DNA of 64,000 nucleotides from Streptomyces sp. NRRL S-118 (GCF_000716335.1 NZ_KL591002.1:541020-605019), one strand, 5' to 3'. Counted from the stretch's first letter, positions 34,769 to 43,284 are shown. Notes: generated by a model not told the origin, from the letters alone. Translations and numbers: made by a program.

Positions 34769-34841
34769 TGGAGCTAAGGAGAATTGAACTCCTGACCTCC
34801 TGCATGCCATGCAGGCGCTCTACCAACTGAGCTATAGCCCC
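34769..34841 (-). tRNA. tRNA-Ala (GGC), second identical copy
   Basis: Identical over all 73 nt to the tRNA at 32726-32798 (anticodon GGC, no encoded CCA). The flanking sequences differ, so the identity is confined essentially to the mature tRNA. The two copies frame a 2-kb segment holding a GT87 gene and two zinc-ribbon genes. Confidence 0.97.
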
Positions 34842-34914
34842 TCGTGTTCTTCGCGCTCCGCGCTGCGAACAAGAAGAACTTTAGCCTGCGACCTGCCGGA
34901 AAGTGAAATCCGGG

Positions 34915-35568
34915 TCAGTCGTCGTCGCCGAGGACCGGTTCGGGGAGCGTTCCGGCGTTGTGTTCCAGCAGCCGCCAGCCGCGGGCACCCTCGCCCAGGA
35001 CGGACCAGCAACAGTTGGAGAGCCCGCCCAGGCTCTCCCAGTGGCGCGCCTCCAGACCCAGCAGGCGGCCGATGGTCGTACGGATGGTGCCGCCGTGGCT
35101 GACGACGACGAGGGTGCCGTCCTCGGGCAGCTTGTCCGCGTGCTCCAGCACCACCGGTGCGGCCCGGTCGGCGACCTCGGTCTCGAGCTCGCCGCCGCCG
35201 CGCCGCACCGGCTCCCCGCGCTTCCAGGCGGCGTACTGCTCGCCGTACTGCGCGACGATCTCCTCGTGGGTCAGACCCTGCCAGGCGCCCGCGTAGGTCT
35301 CGCGCAGCGCCGAGTAGTGGTTGACCTGATGGCCGGTGATCGCGGCCAGCTCGCCGGCCGTGGCCGCCGCCCGCTTCAGGTCCGAGGCGATGATCGCGTC
35401 GGGCTTCAGCGCGGCGAGCAACCGGGCCGAGCGGCGCGCCTGGGCGACGCCGGTCTCGGTGAGCGCGATGTCCGTGGAGCCCTGGAAACGGCGCTCCAGG
35501 TTCCACGACGTCTGGCCGTGCCGCCAGAGGACGATGCGGCGGCCCCTGCCGCCCTTGGTGCCGTTCAG
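34915..35568 (-). CDS. Histidine phosphatase family protein (CTG start)
   Basis: Phosphoglycerate-mutase-fold phosphatase (217 aa). The catalytic RHG motif is IVLWRHGQTSWNLERRFQG near the N-terminus; LRETYAGAWQGLTHEE and VVVSHGGTIRTTIGRLLG (second His) complete the site. The conserved frame has no ATG, GTG or TTG upstream of the RHG motif; the codons run back through CTGAACGGC to an in-frame TGA. The likely start is CTG 35568, overlapping the rsfS stop by 4 bp (CTGA). The first ordinary start, TTG at 35421, would remove the catalytic RHG. It is co-translated with rsfS. Confidence 0.85.
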   Translation of the reverse strand: MNGTKGGRGRRIVLWRHGQTSWNLERRFQGSTDIALTETGVAQARRSARLLAALKPDAIIASDLKRAAATAGELAAITGHQVNHYSALRETYAGAWQGLTHEEIVAQYGEQYAAWKRGEPVRRGGGELETEVADRAAPVVLEHADKLPEDGTLVVVSHGGTIRTTIGRLLGLEARHWESLGGLSNCCWSVLGEGARGWRLLEHNAGTLPEPVLGDDD

Positions 35569-36002
35569 CTCAGCTCACCGTCCGCGGCCTCGGCGCCCGC
35601 GAGCCGGGCGTGCTCCTCCGCCTTGCCGCGGGTCTTCACCGCGTCGTCGGGCAGCGGCAGCTCCGGGCAGTCCTTCCACAGCCGCTCCAGGGCGTAGAAG
35701 ACGCGCTCCTCGCTGTGCTGGACGTGGACCACGATGTCGACGTAGTCGAGGAGGACCCAGCGGGCCTCGCGGTCGCCCTCGCGGCGCACCGGCTTGGCGC
35801 CCAGCTCCTTGTTGAGCCGCTCCTCGATCTCGTCGACGATCGACTTGACCTGGCGGTCGCTGGGTGCCGAGGCGAGCAGGAAGGCGTCGGTGATCGACAG
35901 GACGTCGCTGACGTCGTAGGCGATGATGTCGTGCGCGAGCTTGTCGGCGGCCGCCTGTGCGGCGGTCGTCACGAGCTCGATGGAACGGTCAGTAGCGGTC
36001 AC
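35565..36002 (-). CDS. rsfS: Ribosome silencing factor RsfS
   Basis: RsfS/Iojap protein (145 aa) that binds L14 of the 50S subunit and blocks subunit joining when nutrients run short. It matches through DIIAYDVSDVLSITDAFLLA, DRQVKSIVDEIEERL, WVLLDYVDIVVHV and EERVFYALERLW. GTG 36002 (MTATDRSIEL) is chosen; the frame extends to 36032 without conservation. The conserved order nadD - LCP gene - rsfS - phosphatase supports the call. Confidence 0.93.
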   Translation of the reverse strand: MTATDRSIELVTTAAQAAADKLAHDIIAYDVSDVLSITDAFLLASAPSDRQVKSIVDEIEERLNKELGAKPVRREGDREARWVLLDYVDIVVHVQHSEERVFYALERLWKDCPELPLPDDAVKTRGKAEEHARLAGAEAADGELS

Positions 36003-36071
36003 AAGCAGGCTTTCGTCGGCGGTCCGGAACACCTCAAGGGTCTCACGTACCGCCGACAGCCCCGCAAACCA

Positions 36072-37850
36072 TTACCCGGCCTCGTAGTCCCGGCCCAGGA
36101 CGACCATGACGTCCGTGTTCGCCGGGGGCGTGCCCTTCTCGACCGCGCCGGCGGGCAGTCCCAGGGTCTTGGCGACCTCCTCGGCCTTCGCCTTGTGCGC
36201 GGCGTCGCCGTAGAGGACCTGCGTGGCGGCCTCCGTCCCGGCTGCCTTGCCGCCGTCGATGACGGCGTAGCCGCCGTTGACCAGGACGATCCGGGCCGCC
36301 TCGGTGGCCTCGGCGTCGCCGGAGGCGTTCTTGACGCCCACGCGGACGGCCGAGCCCTGCTCGGGCGCGGTGACCGAGCCGCCGAGGATGTCCTTGACGA
36401 CGCTGCGTGCGGCCTCCTCGCTGAGCGTGCCGTCCTGCTGCACGGGCAGCAGCGCCGTCTTGTAGTCGCCGACCTTGGCGTGCTCCGCGAGCTTGGCGAG
36501 GGAGGCCCCCAGGTCCTTCTCCGGCAGGGAGGGGTCGAGGATCTGCGCCAGGGTCTCGACGGTGACGGTGGCGGCCCGGGGGTCGTCCGACATCTTGCGC
36601 AGGACGCCGTACATGACCTGGCCGAACCGCTGGAGCTGCTGGGCCTCGGCCTCGCCGGGCCCGCGGTGGGTGGCGTACGCGACGGCCATGCGCCCGTTCA
36701 GGGTCTGGTTCTCGCCGCGGGGCACCAGGGGCGCTTCGCCCTTCTTGGCGGCGGGCACCTCGGTGTCGGTGGTCAGGTCGATGCCGCCGACGAGTTCGAC
36801 GAGGTTCTCCAGGTAGGGGGTGTCGAGCCGCCAGGTTCCGGTGATCTCCGTGCCGAGCAGGGCGCCGATGGCCTCACGGGTGCCGGCCGAGCCGTCGTCG
36901 TCGACGGACTTCGCGAGGGTGGTGGTGGTGCCGTCGTCATGGGCGACGGAGAGGGCGTTGGGGAGCAGGACGGTGGTGCCCTGCTCGGTGGTGGCGTTGT
37001 TGACCAGGAGAGCGGTGGAGGTGTCGTCGTTCTTGGTGTTGTGCAGGTGGACGACGATCGTGTCGCGCTTCTGCGGACCGCTCGCCGTGCTTCCTTGCGC
37101 GGCGGTGGAGTCGTCGCCGAGACCGGGGAGCTTGCCCGCGGACCAGAGGTAGCCGACACCGCCGACGAGGGCGACGGCGAGGACGGCGACGAGGGCGACG
37201 ATCCGGTTGCGGCCGCGGCGTCGGGCCTCCTCGCGGCGCTCGGAGCGGCTCTCGGTGAACTTCAGCCAGTCGATGACGTCTTCGGATTCCTCGTCGGGGT
37301 CCTCGACGAAGGCGAACTGCTCGGTGCGGTACTCGCGGTCCTGCGACGCTTCACGGCCCTGTCCCGGGTCGCGGTCCGGTGCCGGGCGGCGCGGCCGGGG
37401 CACGGAGGCGGTCGGGGCCGGGTCGCCGTGCTCCCGTGCCGGTGCCGATGCCGTCCGCGGGCGGCCCGGGTCCTGCCGGGTGGACTGCGGATCCGGCTGC
37501 GACTGCGGCTGGTGCTGCTGCGGGATCCACTGCTGGGGCTGCTGGGGCTGCTGGGCGGTGCCGTACCCGCCGTAGCCGTCGCCCGGATAGCCGTCGTACC
37601 CGTAGCCGCCCTGGCCCTGCTGCGGGTAACCGTCGTACGGCTGCGTCTGCTGGGGCTGGGCGTACTGCTCGTAGCCGTAACCCTGCTGCTGTTGCTGCTG
37701 GTATTGCTGAGGCTGCTGCTGCGCGTAGGGGTCGTACTGCTGCTGGGCCTGCTGCGCCTGCTGGTACACCGGCTGCCCGTACTCGTCGTAGCCGACGATC
37801 TGCGGCTGCGGCGGGTAGTACGGGTCGTACGGATTGTGCTGGTCGTTCAC
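36072..37850 (-). CDS. LCP (LytR-CpsA-Psr) family protein with LytR_C domain
   Basis: Membrane-anchored protein (592 aa) of the family that attaches teichoic acids or other glycopolymers to peptidoglycan. N-terminus: a Gln/Tyr/Pro-rich, probably disordered cytoplasmic region (about 1-115, including runs of Q), then charged sequence, one membrane helix (about 218-236, IVALVAVLAVALVGGVGYLW), an LCP domain (about 255-455; LNGRMAVAYATHR, then RFGQVMYGVLRKM) and a C-terminal LytR_C domain (about 500-590; VRVGVKNASGDAEATEA). The catalytic Arg/Asp set is poorly conserved, so enzymatic activity is uncertain. It lies between nadD and rsfS. Confidence 0.85.
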   Translation of the reverse strand: MNDQHNPYDPYYPPQPQIVGYDEYGQPVYQQAQQAQQQYDPYAQQQPQQYQQQQQQGYGYEQYAQPQQTQPYDGYPQQGQGGYGYDGYPGDGYGGYGTAQQPQQPQQWIPQQHQPQSQPDPQSTRQDPGRPRTASAPAREHGDPAPTASVPRPRRPAPDRDPGQGREASQDREYRTEQFAFVEDPDEESEDVIDWLKFTESRSERREEARRRGRNRIVALVAVLAVALVGGVGYLWSAGKLPGLGDDSTAAQGSTASGPQKRDTIVVHLHNTKNDDTSTALLVNNATTEQGTTVLLPNALSVAHDDGTTTTLAKSVDDDGSAGTREAIGALLGTEITGTWRLDTPYLENLVELVGGIDLTTDTEVPAAKKGEAPLVPRGENQTLNGRMAVAYATHRGPGEAEAQQLQRFGQVMYGVLRKMSDDPRAATVTVETLAQILDPSLPEKDLGASLAKLAEHAKVGDYKTALLPVQQDGTLSEEAARSVVKDILGGSVTAPEQGSAVRVGVKNASGDAEATEAARIVLVNGGYAVIDGGKAAGTEAATQVLYGDAAHKAKAEEVAKTLGLPAGAVEKGTPPANTDVMVVLGRDYEAG

Positions 37851-37869
37851 CGGTGCCCCTCTCCGTGGC

Positions 37870-38490
37870 TCATTCGCCGCGGTACAACTGGCGCTTGTCG
37901 ATGTAGCGCACCACGCCGTCCGGCACCAGATACCAGACGGGATCGCCGGCGGCCACCCGCGCCCTGCAGCCCGTTGACGAGATGGCCAGCGCGGGCACCT
38001 CGACGAGGGTGACCCCGCCCTTGGGCAGCCCGTCGTCCGACAGGTCGTGGCCCGGACGGGTCACACCGATGAAGTGGGCGAGCGAGAAGAGCTCCTCGGC
38101 GTTGCGCCATCCCGGCATGATCTGGGAGAGCGCGTCCGCCCCGGTGATGAAGAAGAGGTCCGTGTCCTCGTTGAGGGCACGCAGGTCCCGCAGGGTGTCG
38201 ATGGTGTACGTCGGCCCCGGCCGATCGATGTCGATGCGGCTGACCGAGAACTGCGGGTTGGACGCCGTGGCGATGACCGTCATGAGATAGCGGTCCTCCG
38301 CCGGGGAGACCGTCTTGTGGGTCTTCTGCCACGGCTGCCCGGTGGGAACGAACACCACCTCGTCCAGGTGGAACAGCGCGGCCACCTCACTGGCGGCCAC
38401 CAGGTGTCCGTGATGGATCGGGTCGAACGTCCCGCCCATCACGCCGAGTCGGCGTCTGCCGGGACTGGTAGGCACTTCCTGGTCTCCCAT
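37870..38490 (-). CDS. nadD: Nicotinate-nucleotide adenylyltransferase
   Basis: Makes nicotinic acid adenine dinucleotide from NaMN and ATP (NAD biosynthesis). The 206-aa protein has the nucleotidyltransferase signature [41 protein letters not shown] and the C-terminal [13 protein letters not shown] motif. ATG 38490 is used; GTG 38475 (after GGGAG at an 8-nt spacing) is an alternative that keeps all motifs. It starts the nadD-LCP-rsfS-phosphatase run. Confidence 0.94.
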   Translation of the reverse strand: MGDQEVPTSPGRRRLGVMGGTFDPIHHGHLVAASEVAALFHLDEVVFVPTGQPWQKTHKTVSPAEDRYLMTVIATASNPQFSVSRIDIDRPGPTYTIDTLRDLRALNEDTDLFFITGADALSQIMPGWRNAEELFSLAHFIGVTRPGHDLSDDGLPKGGVTLVEVPALAISSTGCRARVAAGDPVWYLVPDGVVRYIDKRQLYRGE

Positions 38491-38542
38491 GCATGCAGAG
38501 CCTACTGGCACGGCGACGCGCCCCGTCCCGGCGGTCACCGGC

Positions 38543-38707
38543 TCAGCGGTCGCGGTTGAAACGGGTGGTGATCCAGAGCAGCAGGAGCAGCACGACGAAG
38601 GCGCCGCCACCGGTCAGGTACGGGCTGAGGCTTTCGTGGTTGCCGCCGTGCTCGGTGCTGCCCTCGGCGAGCGTGACGAGGCTGGCGGCGGCGCTGGGGA
38701 TGCTCAT
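38543..38707 (-). CDS. 54-aa single-span membrane protein
   Basis: Short frame starting [16 protein letters not shown], with a hydrophilic middle ([12 protein letters not shown]), one membrane helix ([16 protein letters not shown]) and a basic end RFNRDR, suggesting N-out/C-in topology. It lies 52 bp upstream of nadD on the same strand and is divergent from the M48 gene. From memory, a similar short protein precedes nadD in other Streptomyces. Codon third positions are almost all G or C. Function unknown. Confidence 0.75.
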   Translation of the reverse strand: MSIPSAAASLVTLAEGSTEHGGNHESLSPYLTGGGAFVVLLLLLWITTRFNRDR

Positions 38708-38942
38708 CTTCGGAAGGACCTATCCATGGGGAGTCGGAGCGGAGACTTCGCGCACATCGTATGCGGGCGGTGCGAGCACGCTCACGCCGACTCAGGCGTT
38801 GTCATCTTCCGGGCCGCCTTCCGCGTCTGTGTCCATGAAGGCCGGAGTTATCCACAGGCTCCCGTCCCGCGGTGTCCCACGGCCTAGTCTGGGGTCCGCC
38901 AGGGGGACGAGGCGCGTCTCGTACGAACAGGGGGCATCATCC

Positions 38943-40031
38943 ATGACCGACAGCACCGGCGGCACCGGCAGTGGTGGCGAGAACCAGCCGAGCAGGCAGC
39001 GCAGGCGTTTCCCGGGCATCTCCTCGCGTGCCTACGAACACCCCGCGGACCGCTCGGCGCTGGTGGCGCTGCGCAAGCTCAGCGGGTTCGACACCGTCTT
39101 CAAGGCGCTGAGCGGGCTGCTGCCGGAGCGCAGCCTGCGGCTGCTCTTCCTGTCCGACTCGGTGCGGGTGAGCGACGCCCAGTTCGCGCACCTGCACACC
39201 ATGCTCCGCGACGCCTGCTACATCCTGGACCTGGAGAAGGTCCCGCCGATGTACGTCACGCAGGACCCGAAGCCCAATGCGATGTGCATCGGCCTGGACG
39301 AGCCGATCATCGTGGTCACCACCGGGCTGGTGGAACTGCTGGACGAGGAGGAGATGCGGGCGGTCATCGGCCACGAGGTGGGCCACGCCCTGTCGGGGCA
39401 CTCCGTGTACCGCACGGTGCTGCTGTTCCTGACGGGCCTCGCGGTGAAGGTCGCCTGGATCCCCCTCGGGAACGTGGCGGTCATGGCGATCGTGACGGCG
39501 CTGAGGGAGTGGTTCCGCAAGTCGGAGCTGTCGGCGGACCGGGCGGGGCTGCTGGTGGGGCAGGACCTGCGGGCGTCGATGCGGGGCCTGATGAAGATCG
39601 CCGGCGGCAACCACCTGCACGAGATGAACGTGGACGCGTTCCTGGAGCAGGCCGAGGAGTACGAGGCGGGCGGCGACCTGCGCGACTCCGTGCTGAAGAT
39701 CCTGAACGTGCTGCCGCGCTCGCACCCCTTCACCACGGTGCGGGCGGCCGAGCTGAAGAAGTGGGCCGAGAGCCGCGACCACCAGCGGATCATGGACGGG
39801 CACTACCCGCGGCGCGACGAGGACAAGGACACCTCGGTCACGGACTCCTTCCGCGAGTCCGCCTCCCACTACGCCGAGTCGGTGCGCAGCAGCAAGGACC
39901 CGCTGATGAAGCTGGTCGGGGACATAGCCGGCGGCGCGGGCGACCTGGGCGGCAAACTCCGCGACCGCTTCACGGGCGGCACGGGCAACCCCGGCGGTTC
40001 GGGAGGCTCGGGAGGGCCGGCGGACGCGTAG
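38943..40031 (+). CDS. M48 family metallopeptidase
   Basis: Zinc protease (362 aa) of the M48 (HtpX/Ste24) type. The catalytic site is HEVGH (144-148) in AVIGHEVGHALSGHS, with the third ligand in ELSADRAGLL. One or two hydrophobic segments follow the active site (VLLFLTGLAVKVAWIPLG). The C-terminus is a Gly/Ser-rich tail. ATG 38943 follows GGGGGC. Likely membrane-associated protein quality control; substrates unknown. Confidence 0.88.
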   Translation: MTDSTGGTGSGGENQPSRQRRRFPGISSRAYEHPADRSALVALRKLSGFDTVFKALSGLLPERSLRLLFLSDSVRVSDAQFAHLHTMLRDACYILDLEKVPPMYVTQDPKPNAMCIGLDEPIIVVTTGLVELLDEEEMRAVIGHEVGHALSGHSVYRTVLLFLTGLAVKVAWIPLGNVAVMAIVTALREWFRKSELSADRAGLLVGQDLRASMRGLMKIAGGNHLHEMNVDAFLEQAEEYEAGGDLRDSVLKILNVLPRSHPFTTVRAAELKKWAESRDHQRIMDGHYPRRDEDKDTSVTDSFRESASHYAESVRSSKDPLMKLVGDIAGGAGDLGGKLRDRFTGGTGNPGGSGGSGGPADA

Positions 40032-40055
40032 CCGGGCGGGGGGCGGGCCGGGGCG

Positions 40056-40089
40056 CCGGTCCCGGTCGGCCACCGGTCCCGGTCGGCCA
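40056..40089. repeat. Two tandem 17-bp repeats between convergent genes
   Basis: CCGGTCCCGGTCGGCCA occurs twice head to tail (40056-40072, 40073-40089) in the 137-bp gap between the M48 gene and the convergent membrane-protein gene. Confidence 0.85.
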
Positions 40090-40168
40090 CCGAGCCGAGC
40101 CGGGCGGGCCGGGGCGGGGCGGGGCGAACGCGATGTCCCGCTGCTCCGGCCTGACCCGCGCGGCACTC

Positions 40169-41230
40169 CTAGGGCTGAGCCCGCGGGGAGAGCGTGCCGC
40201 AGAGGGCGGCGGGGACCCGTTCCGTGGCGTAGGGGTCGGTGGCGCGGGGGGACTGCTGGGTGGCCCGCTGTCCCGCCAGCAGCGGCCGCATGGCACCCGC
40301 GGACTCGGCCGAGCAGGACTGCGGCCCGGCCACGACGTGGCTGCTCACCAGCTCGGCCCGGTGCATCCGCAGGTCGTCGCGGTCGAAGCGGAAGAGCATC
40401 TGGCGGCGGACCGTGAACAGCGAGGACTCCGCGCGTTCCGTGCCGGCGGGACGCACCGCGTAGACGAAGGTGTGGTCCGCCGTGACCTCCAGGACGTCGG
40501 GGACCGCCTCGTCGACGCGCAGGGTGCCGCGGACGCGGACGGCTGTGTCGGCCAGCGCCACCTTCCTCGGATCGAAGCGCACGAGCCAGCCGGTGGCCGC
40601 GTGCCGTCCGTCGTCGGCGGGTGACGTGACGCTCCGGTCGAACTGCTCCAGCTGCTCGGGATCGAGCAGCAACCGCACCGGCCGGACGGCGTCCCCGGTG
40701 AGGACGTCCGGGTCGAGCGCCGACCGCACCAGGTAGTCCTTCGCCGTGTCCAGCGCGGCCACCACCTGGTTCTCGGAGAAGTGCGCGGTGCTCCGGGCGG
40801 GCGGCATGGCGATGCCGGCGGCGCCGGAGCGGAACTGGTCGGCCGGGCTGCGGGCGAACAGGCGGGCAGGCTCGCCGCCCGGTACGACGCCCTGCGGGGC
40901 GAGGGACACGATCGTGGCCCGCAGCGGTTCGGCCCGCTGGTCGGGCGGGGGGTGGTACGGGCGGGCGCCCGCGTAGATCGCGGCGGCCAGGGCGAAGGCG
41001 ATCACCAGCACGAGGGCCAGTGAGCCGTGCCGGGGGCCGGCCCGGGGATGCCAGGCGGGGCGGCGGCGGACGGCCTGGGCGTGCTCCCCCATGCGCTCCT
41101 GCGCGGAGAACTCCTGGAGGCGGGCAGCGCGGACGAACGACTCGTCGAAGACGACGGATCGGTACTCGTCCTCACCACCGCCGGGGAGTCCTTCGGGGGT
41201 CCCCTCAGGCGGGTCGCCACTCCCTGCCAT
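40169..41230 (-). CDS. SCO2583-like membrane protein
   Basis: A 353-aa protein with a cytoplasmic N-terminus holding YRSVVFDESFVRAARLQEFSA, one membrane helix (about 70-90, SLALVLVIAFALAAAIYAGA) and a large outer domain of no recognised family. The same N-terminal motif occurs in the next gene. From memory this pair corresponds to S. coelicolor SCO2583/SCO2584, the latter reported in the spore-wall synthesis complex. The ATG lacks a usable Shine-Dalgarno sequence; TACCCT lies 6 nt upstream, suggesting a leaderless transcript. Confidence 0.75.
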   Translation of the reverse strand: MAGSGDPPEGTPEGLPGGGEDEYRSVVFDESFVRAARLQEFSAQERMGEHAQAVRRRPAWHPRAGPRHGSLALVLVIAFALAAAIYAGARPYHPPPDQRAEPLRATIVSLAPQGVVPGGEPARLFARSPADQFRSGAAGIAMPPARSTAHFSENQVVAALDTAKDYLVRSALDPDVLTGDAVRPVRLLLDPEQLEQFDRSVTSPADDGRHAATGWLVRFDPRKVALADTAVRVRGTLRVDEAVPDVLEVTADHTFVYAVRPAGTERAESSLFTVRRQMLFRFDRDDLRMHRAELVSSHVVAGPQSCSAESAGAMRPLLAGQRATQQSPRATDPYATERVPAALCGTLSPRAQP

Positions 41231-41236
41231 ACCTTC

Positions 41237-41242
41237 AGGGTA
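41237..41242 (-). promoter_or_regulatory. Probable -10 box of a leaderless promoter
   Basis: TACCCT ends exactly 6 nt before the ATG at 41230. The 11-mer TACCCTGAAGG is identical upstream of the neighbouring gene at 41907. A TTTACG 16 bp upstream could be a -35. Confidence 0.5.
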
Positions 41243-41304
41243 GGTCGGCGGGGCACCCCGTAAACGCGCTGCGGCGGGCCGACCGCAGGGACCGGCGTCG
41301 CCGG

Positions 41305-41907
41305 TCAGGAGGCGCGTGGCACGGCCGCGGCGGGTGGGGCGGTGTACTCGGCGGAGGCCGAGGGGACGGACGGGGACGGCTTGTCGATGCCGGTCGTCGC
41401 GGGCATCGGGATCTGGTCGTCACGGCTGCCGGAGGCGCCGCGGTAGACGGCCGTGAAGGCGAGGGCGATCATGCCGACGCCGAGCACCAGCGCCAGGATC
41501 CAGGCCACGGGGCGGTGCCAGCGGGCGCTGGGCCGGTACGGCCGCAGGGCGCCGCCGTGCGGGCCGTACGGGTGGGCATGCCCGCACCCGCAGCCGTATC
41601 CGTGGTCGTGGCCGCGGGGGTCGTCGCCTTCGGCGCACGCGTCGCAGTCGTCGTCGTACCCGGGCTCGTGGGCGTGTGCGCCGGATCCGTATCCGTCGTC
41701 GTAGGGCCTGCCCCGCGCCGCGTCGGCGTCGGCGCGCGCCTGCGCTGCGGCCAGCAACCGCTCCACGGCGGTCGGTTCGTGGATTGCGGCGGCCCGTACG
41801 AAGTCCTCGTCGAACACCACGGAGGCGAAGTCCTCGTCCGCGCCCCCGCGGTCGTCGTCGGGCTCCCAGCCGTCCGGGAACGGCTTGCCCCCCACGTCGT
41901 CCGGCAC
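41305..41907 (-). CDS. SCO2584-like spore wall biosynthesis membrane protein
   Basis: A 200-aa protein: N-terminal motif FASVVFDEDFVRAAAIHEPT shared with the neighbouring gene, an unusual Cys/His-rich stretch (about 78-117: CDAC, GHDHGYGCGCGHAH), one membrane helix (about 134-155, VAWILALVLGVGMIALAFTAVY) and a short Pro/Ser-rich end. From memory it matches the family named after SCO2584, implicated in spore-wall assembly with Mre proteins. The Cys/His stretch could bind metal; this is inference. The GTG has TACCCT 6 nt upstream. Confidence 0.75.
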   Translation of the reverse strand: MPDDVGGKPFPDGWEPDDDRGGADEDFASVVFDEDFVRAAAIHEPTAVERLLAAAQARADADAARGRPYDDGYGSGAHAHEPGYDDDCDACAEGDDPRGHDHGYGCGCGHAHPYGPHGGALRPYRPSARWHRPVAWILALVLGVGMIALAFTAVYRGASGSRDDQIPMPATTGIDKPSPSVPSASAEYTAPPAAAVPRAS

Positions 41908-41913
41908 GCCTTC

Positions 41914-41919
41914 AGGGTA
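41914..41919 (-). promoter_or_regulatory. Probable -10 box of a leaderless promoter
   Basis: TACCCT ends exactly 6 nt before the GTG at 41907, in the 11-mer TACCCTGAAGG also found before the gene starting at 41230. Confidence 0.5.
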
Positions 41920-41938
41920 GACCGGGCAGGTGGGTTTG

Positions 41939-41966
41939 GGCAGGGAGAGTGCGAACTCTCCCTGCC
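41939..41966 (-). terminator. Terminator after proA
   Basis: GGCAGGGAGAG (41939-41949) pairs perfectly with CTCTCCCTGCC (41956-41966) around a 6-nt loop, 13 bp past the proA stop. It separates proA from the SCO2584-like gene. Confidence 0.8.
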
Positions 41967-41979
41967 TCGTGCGGGATGT

Positions 41980-43284
41980 CTACCGGATGTGCCCGTCGCC
42001 CGTGACGATGTACTTCGTCGAGGTGAGCTCCGGCAGGCCCATCGGGCCGCGGGCGTGGAGCTTCTGCGTCGAGATGCCGATCTCGGCGCCGAAGCCGAAC
42101 TGGCCGCCGTCGGTGAAGCGCGTGGAGGCGTTCACGGCGACCGTGGTGGAGTCCACCAGCTGGGTGAAGCGGCGGGCCGCGGCCTGCGAGGTGGTGACGA
42201 TCGCCTCGGTGTGGTGGGACGACCACAGCCGGATGTGCGCGACGGCGGCGTCCAGTGAGTCGACGACGGCCGCGGCGATGTCGTACGAGAGGTACTCCGC
42301 CTCCCAGTCCTCGGGCGTGGCCGGCACGACGGTGGCCTTCGAGGCGTCGGCGTGGACCTGGACGCGCTCGTCGCCGTGGACGGTGACGCCCGCCTCGGCG
42401 AGGGCGTCGAGGGCGCGCGGCAGGAAGGTGTCCGCGATGTCACGGTGCACGAGGAGCGTCTCGGCGGCGTTGCAGACGCTGGGCCGCTGCGCCTTGGAGT
42501 TGATCAGGATGTCGACGGCCATGTCGAGATCGGCCTCGGCGTCGACGTAGACGTGGCAGTTGCCGGTGCCCGTCTCGATGACCGGGACGGTGGACTCCTC
42601 CACGACCGTACGGATCAAGGAGGCGCCACCGCGCGGGATCAGGACGTCCACCAGGCCGCGGGCGCGCATCAGCTCCCGTACGGAGTCGCGGGACTCGCCG
42701 GGGACGAGCTGGATGGCGTCGGCGGGCAGGCCGGCGCCGCCGACCGCGTCGCGCAGGACGCGCACGAGGGCGGTGTTGGAGGAGTACGCGGAGGAGGAGC
42801 CGCGCAGCAGCACGGCGTTCCCGGACTTCAGGCACAGCGCGGCGGCGTCCACCGTCACGTTGGGGCGGGCCTCGTAGATGATGCCGACGACACCGAGCGG
42901 GACGCGGACCTGGCGCAGGTCGATGCCGTTCGGCAGGGTCGAGCCGCGCACCACCTCGCCGACCGGATCGGGCAGCGCGGCGACGTCGCGGACGTCCGCG
43001 GCGATGGCGCGGACGCGCTCGGGGGTCAGCGTGAGCCGGTCGATGATCGACTCGCTGGTGCCGGCTTCGCGGGCGCGCGCCACGTCCTGGGCGTTGGCCT
43101 CGACGATCTCGCTGGTGCGGACCTCCAGCGCGTCCGCGATGGCGAGCAGCGCGTCGTCCTTCGCCGCGCGCGGCAGCGGCGCGATGTCGGCGGCGGCCGC
43201 GCGGGCCCGGTAGGCGGCGCGCGTGACCGGCGACATGTCGTCGAACGGCGTGATGGACGGGGAGGAGGCGGAGTGCGAGGTCAT
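41980..43284 (-). CDS. proA: Gamma-glutamyl phosphate reductase
   Basis: Second enzyme of proline synthesis: NADPH-dependent reduction of glutamyl-5-phosphate to the semialdehyde. 434 aa, aldehyde-dehydrogenase fold. Marks: [42 protein letters not shown], catalytic C271 in [13 protein letters not shown], and [25 protein letters not shown] 43284 is chosen over an upstream frame with unconserved Arg/Cys-rich sequence. It is separated from proB by one conserved gene. Confidence 0.95.
   Translation of the reverse strand: MTSHSASSPSITPFDDMSPVTRAAYRARAAAADIAPLPRAAKDDALLAIADALEVRTSEIVEANAQDVARAREAGTSESIIDRLTLTPERVRAIAADVRDVAALPDPVGEVVRGSTLPNGIDLRQVRVPLGVVGIIYEARPNVTVDAAALCLKSGNAVLLRGSSSAYSSNTALVRVLRDAVGGAGLPADAIQLVPGESRDSVRELMRARGLVDVLIPRGGASLIRTVVEESTVPVIETGTGNCHVYVDAEADLDMAVDILINSKAQRPSVCNAAETLLVHRDIADTFLPRALDALAEAGVTVHGDERVQVHADASKATVVPATPEDWEAEYLSYDIAAAVVDSLDAAVAHIRLWSSHHTEAIVTTSQAAARRFTQLVDSTTVAVNASTRFTDGGQFGFGAEIGISTQKLHARGPMGLPELTSTKYIVTGDGHIR

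Noticed and set aside
34915..35421. TTG 35421 as the start of the histidine phosphatase
   Set aside because: It would remove the catalytic RHG motif that is clearly encoded in the same frame upstream.
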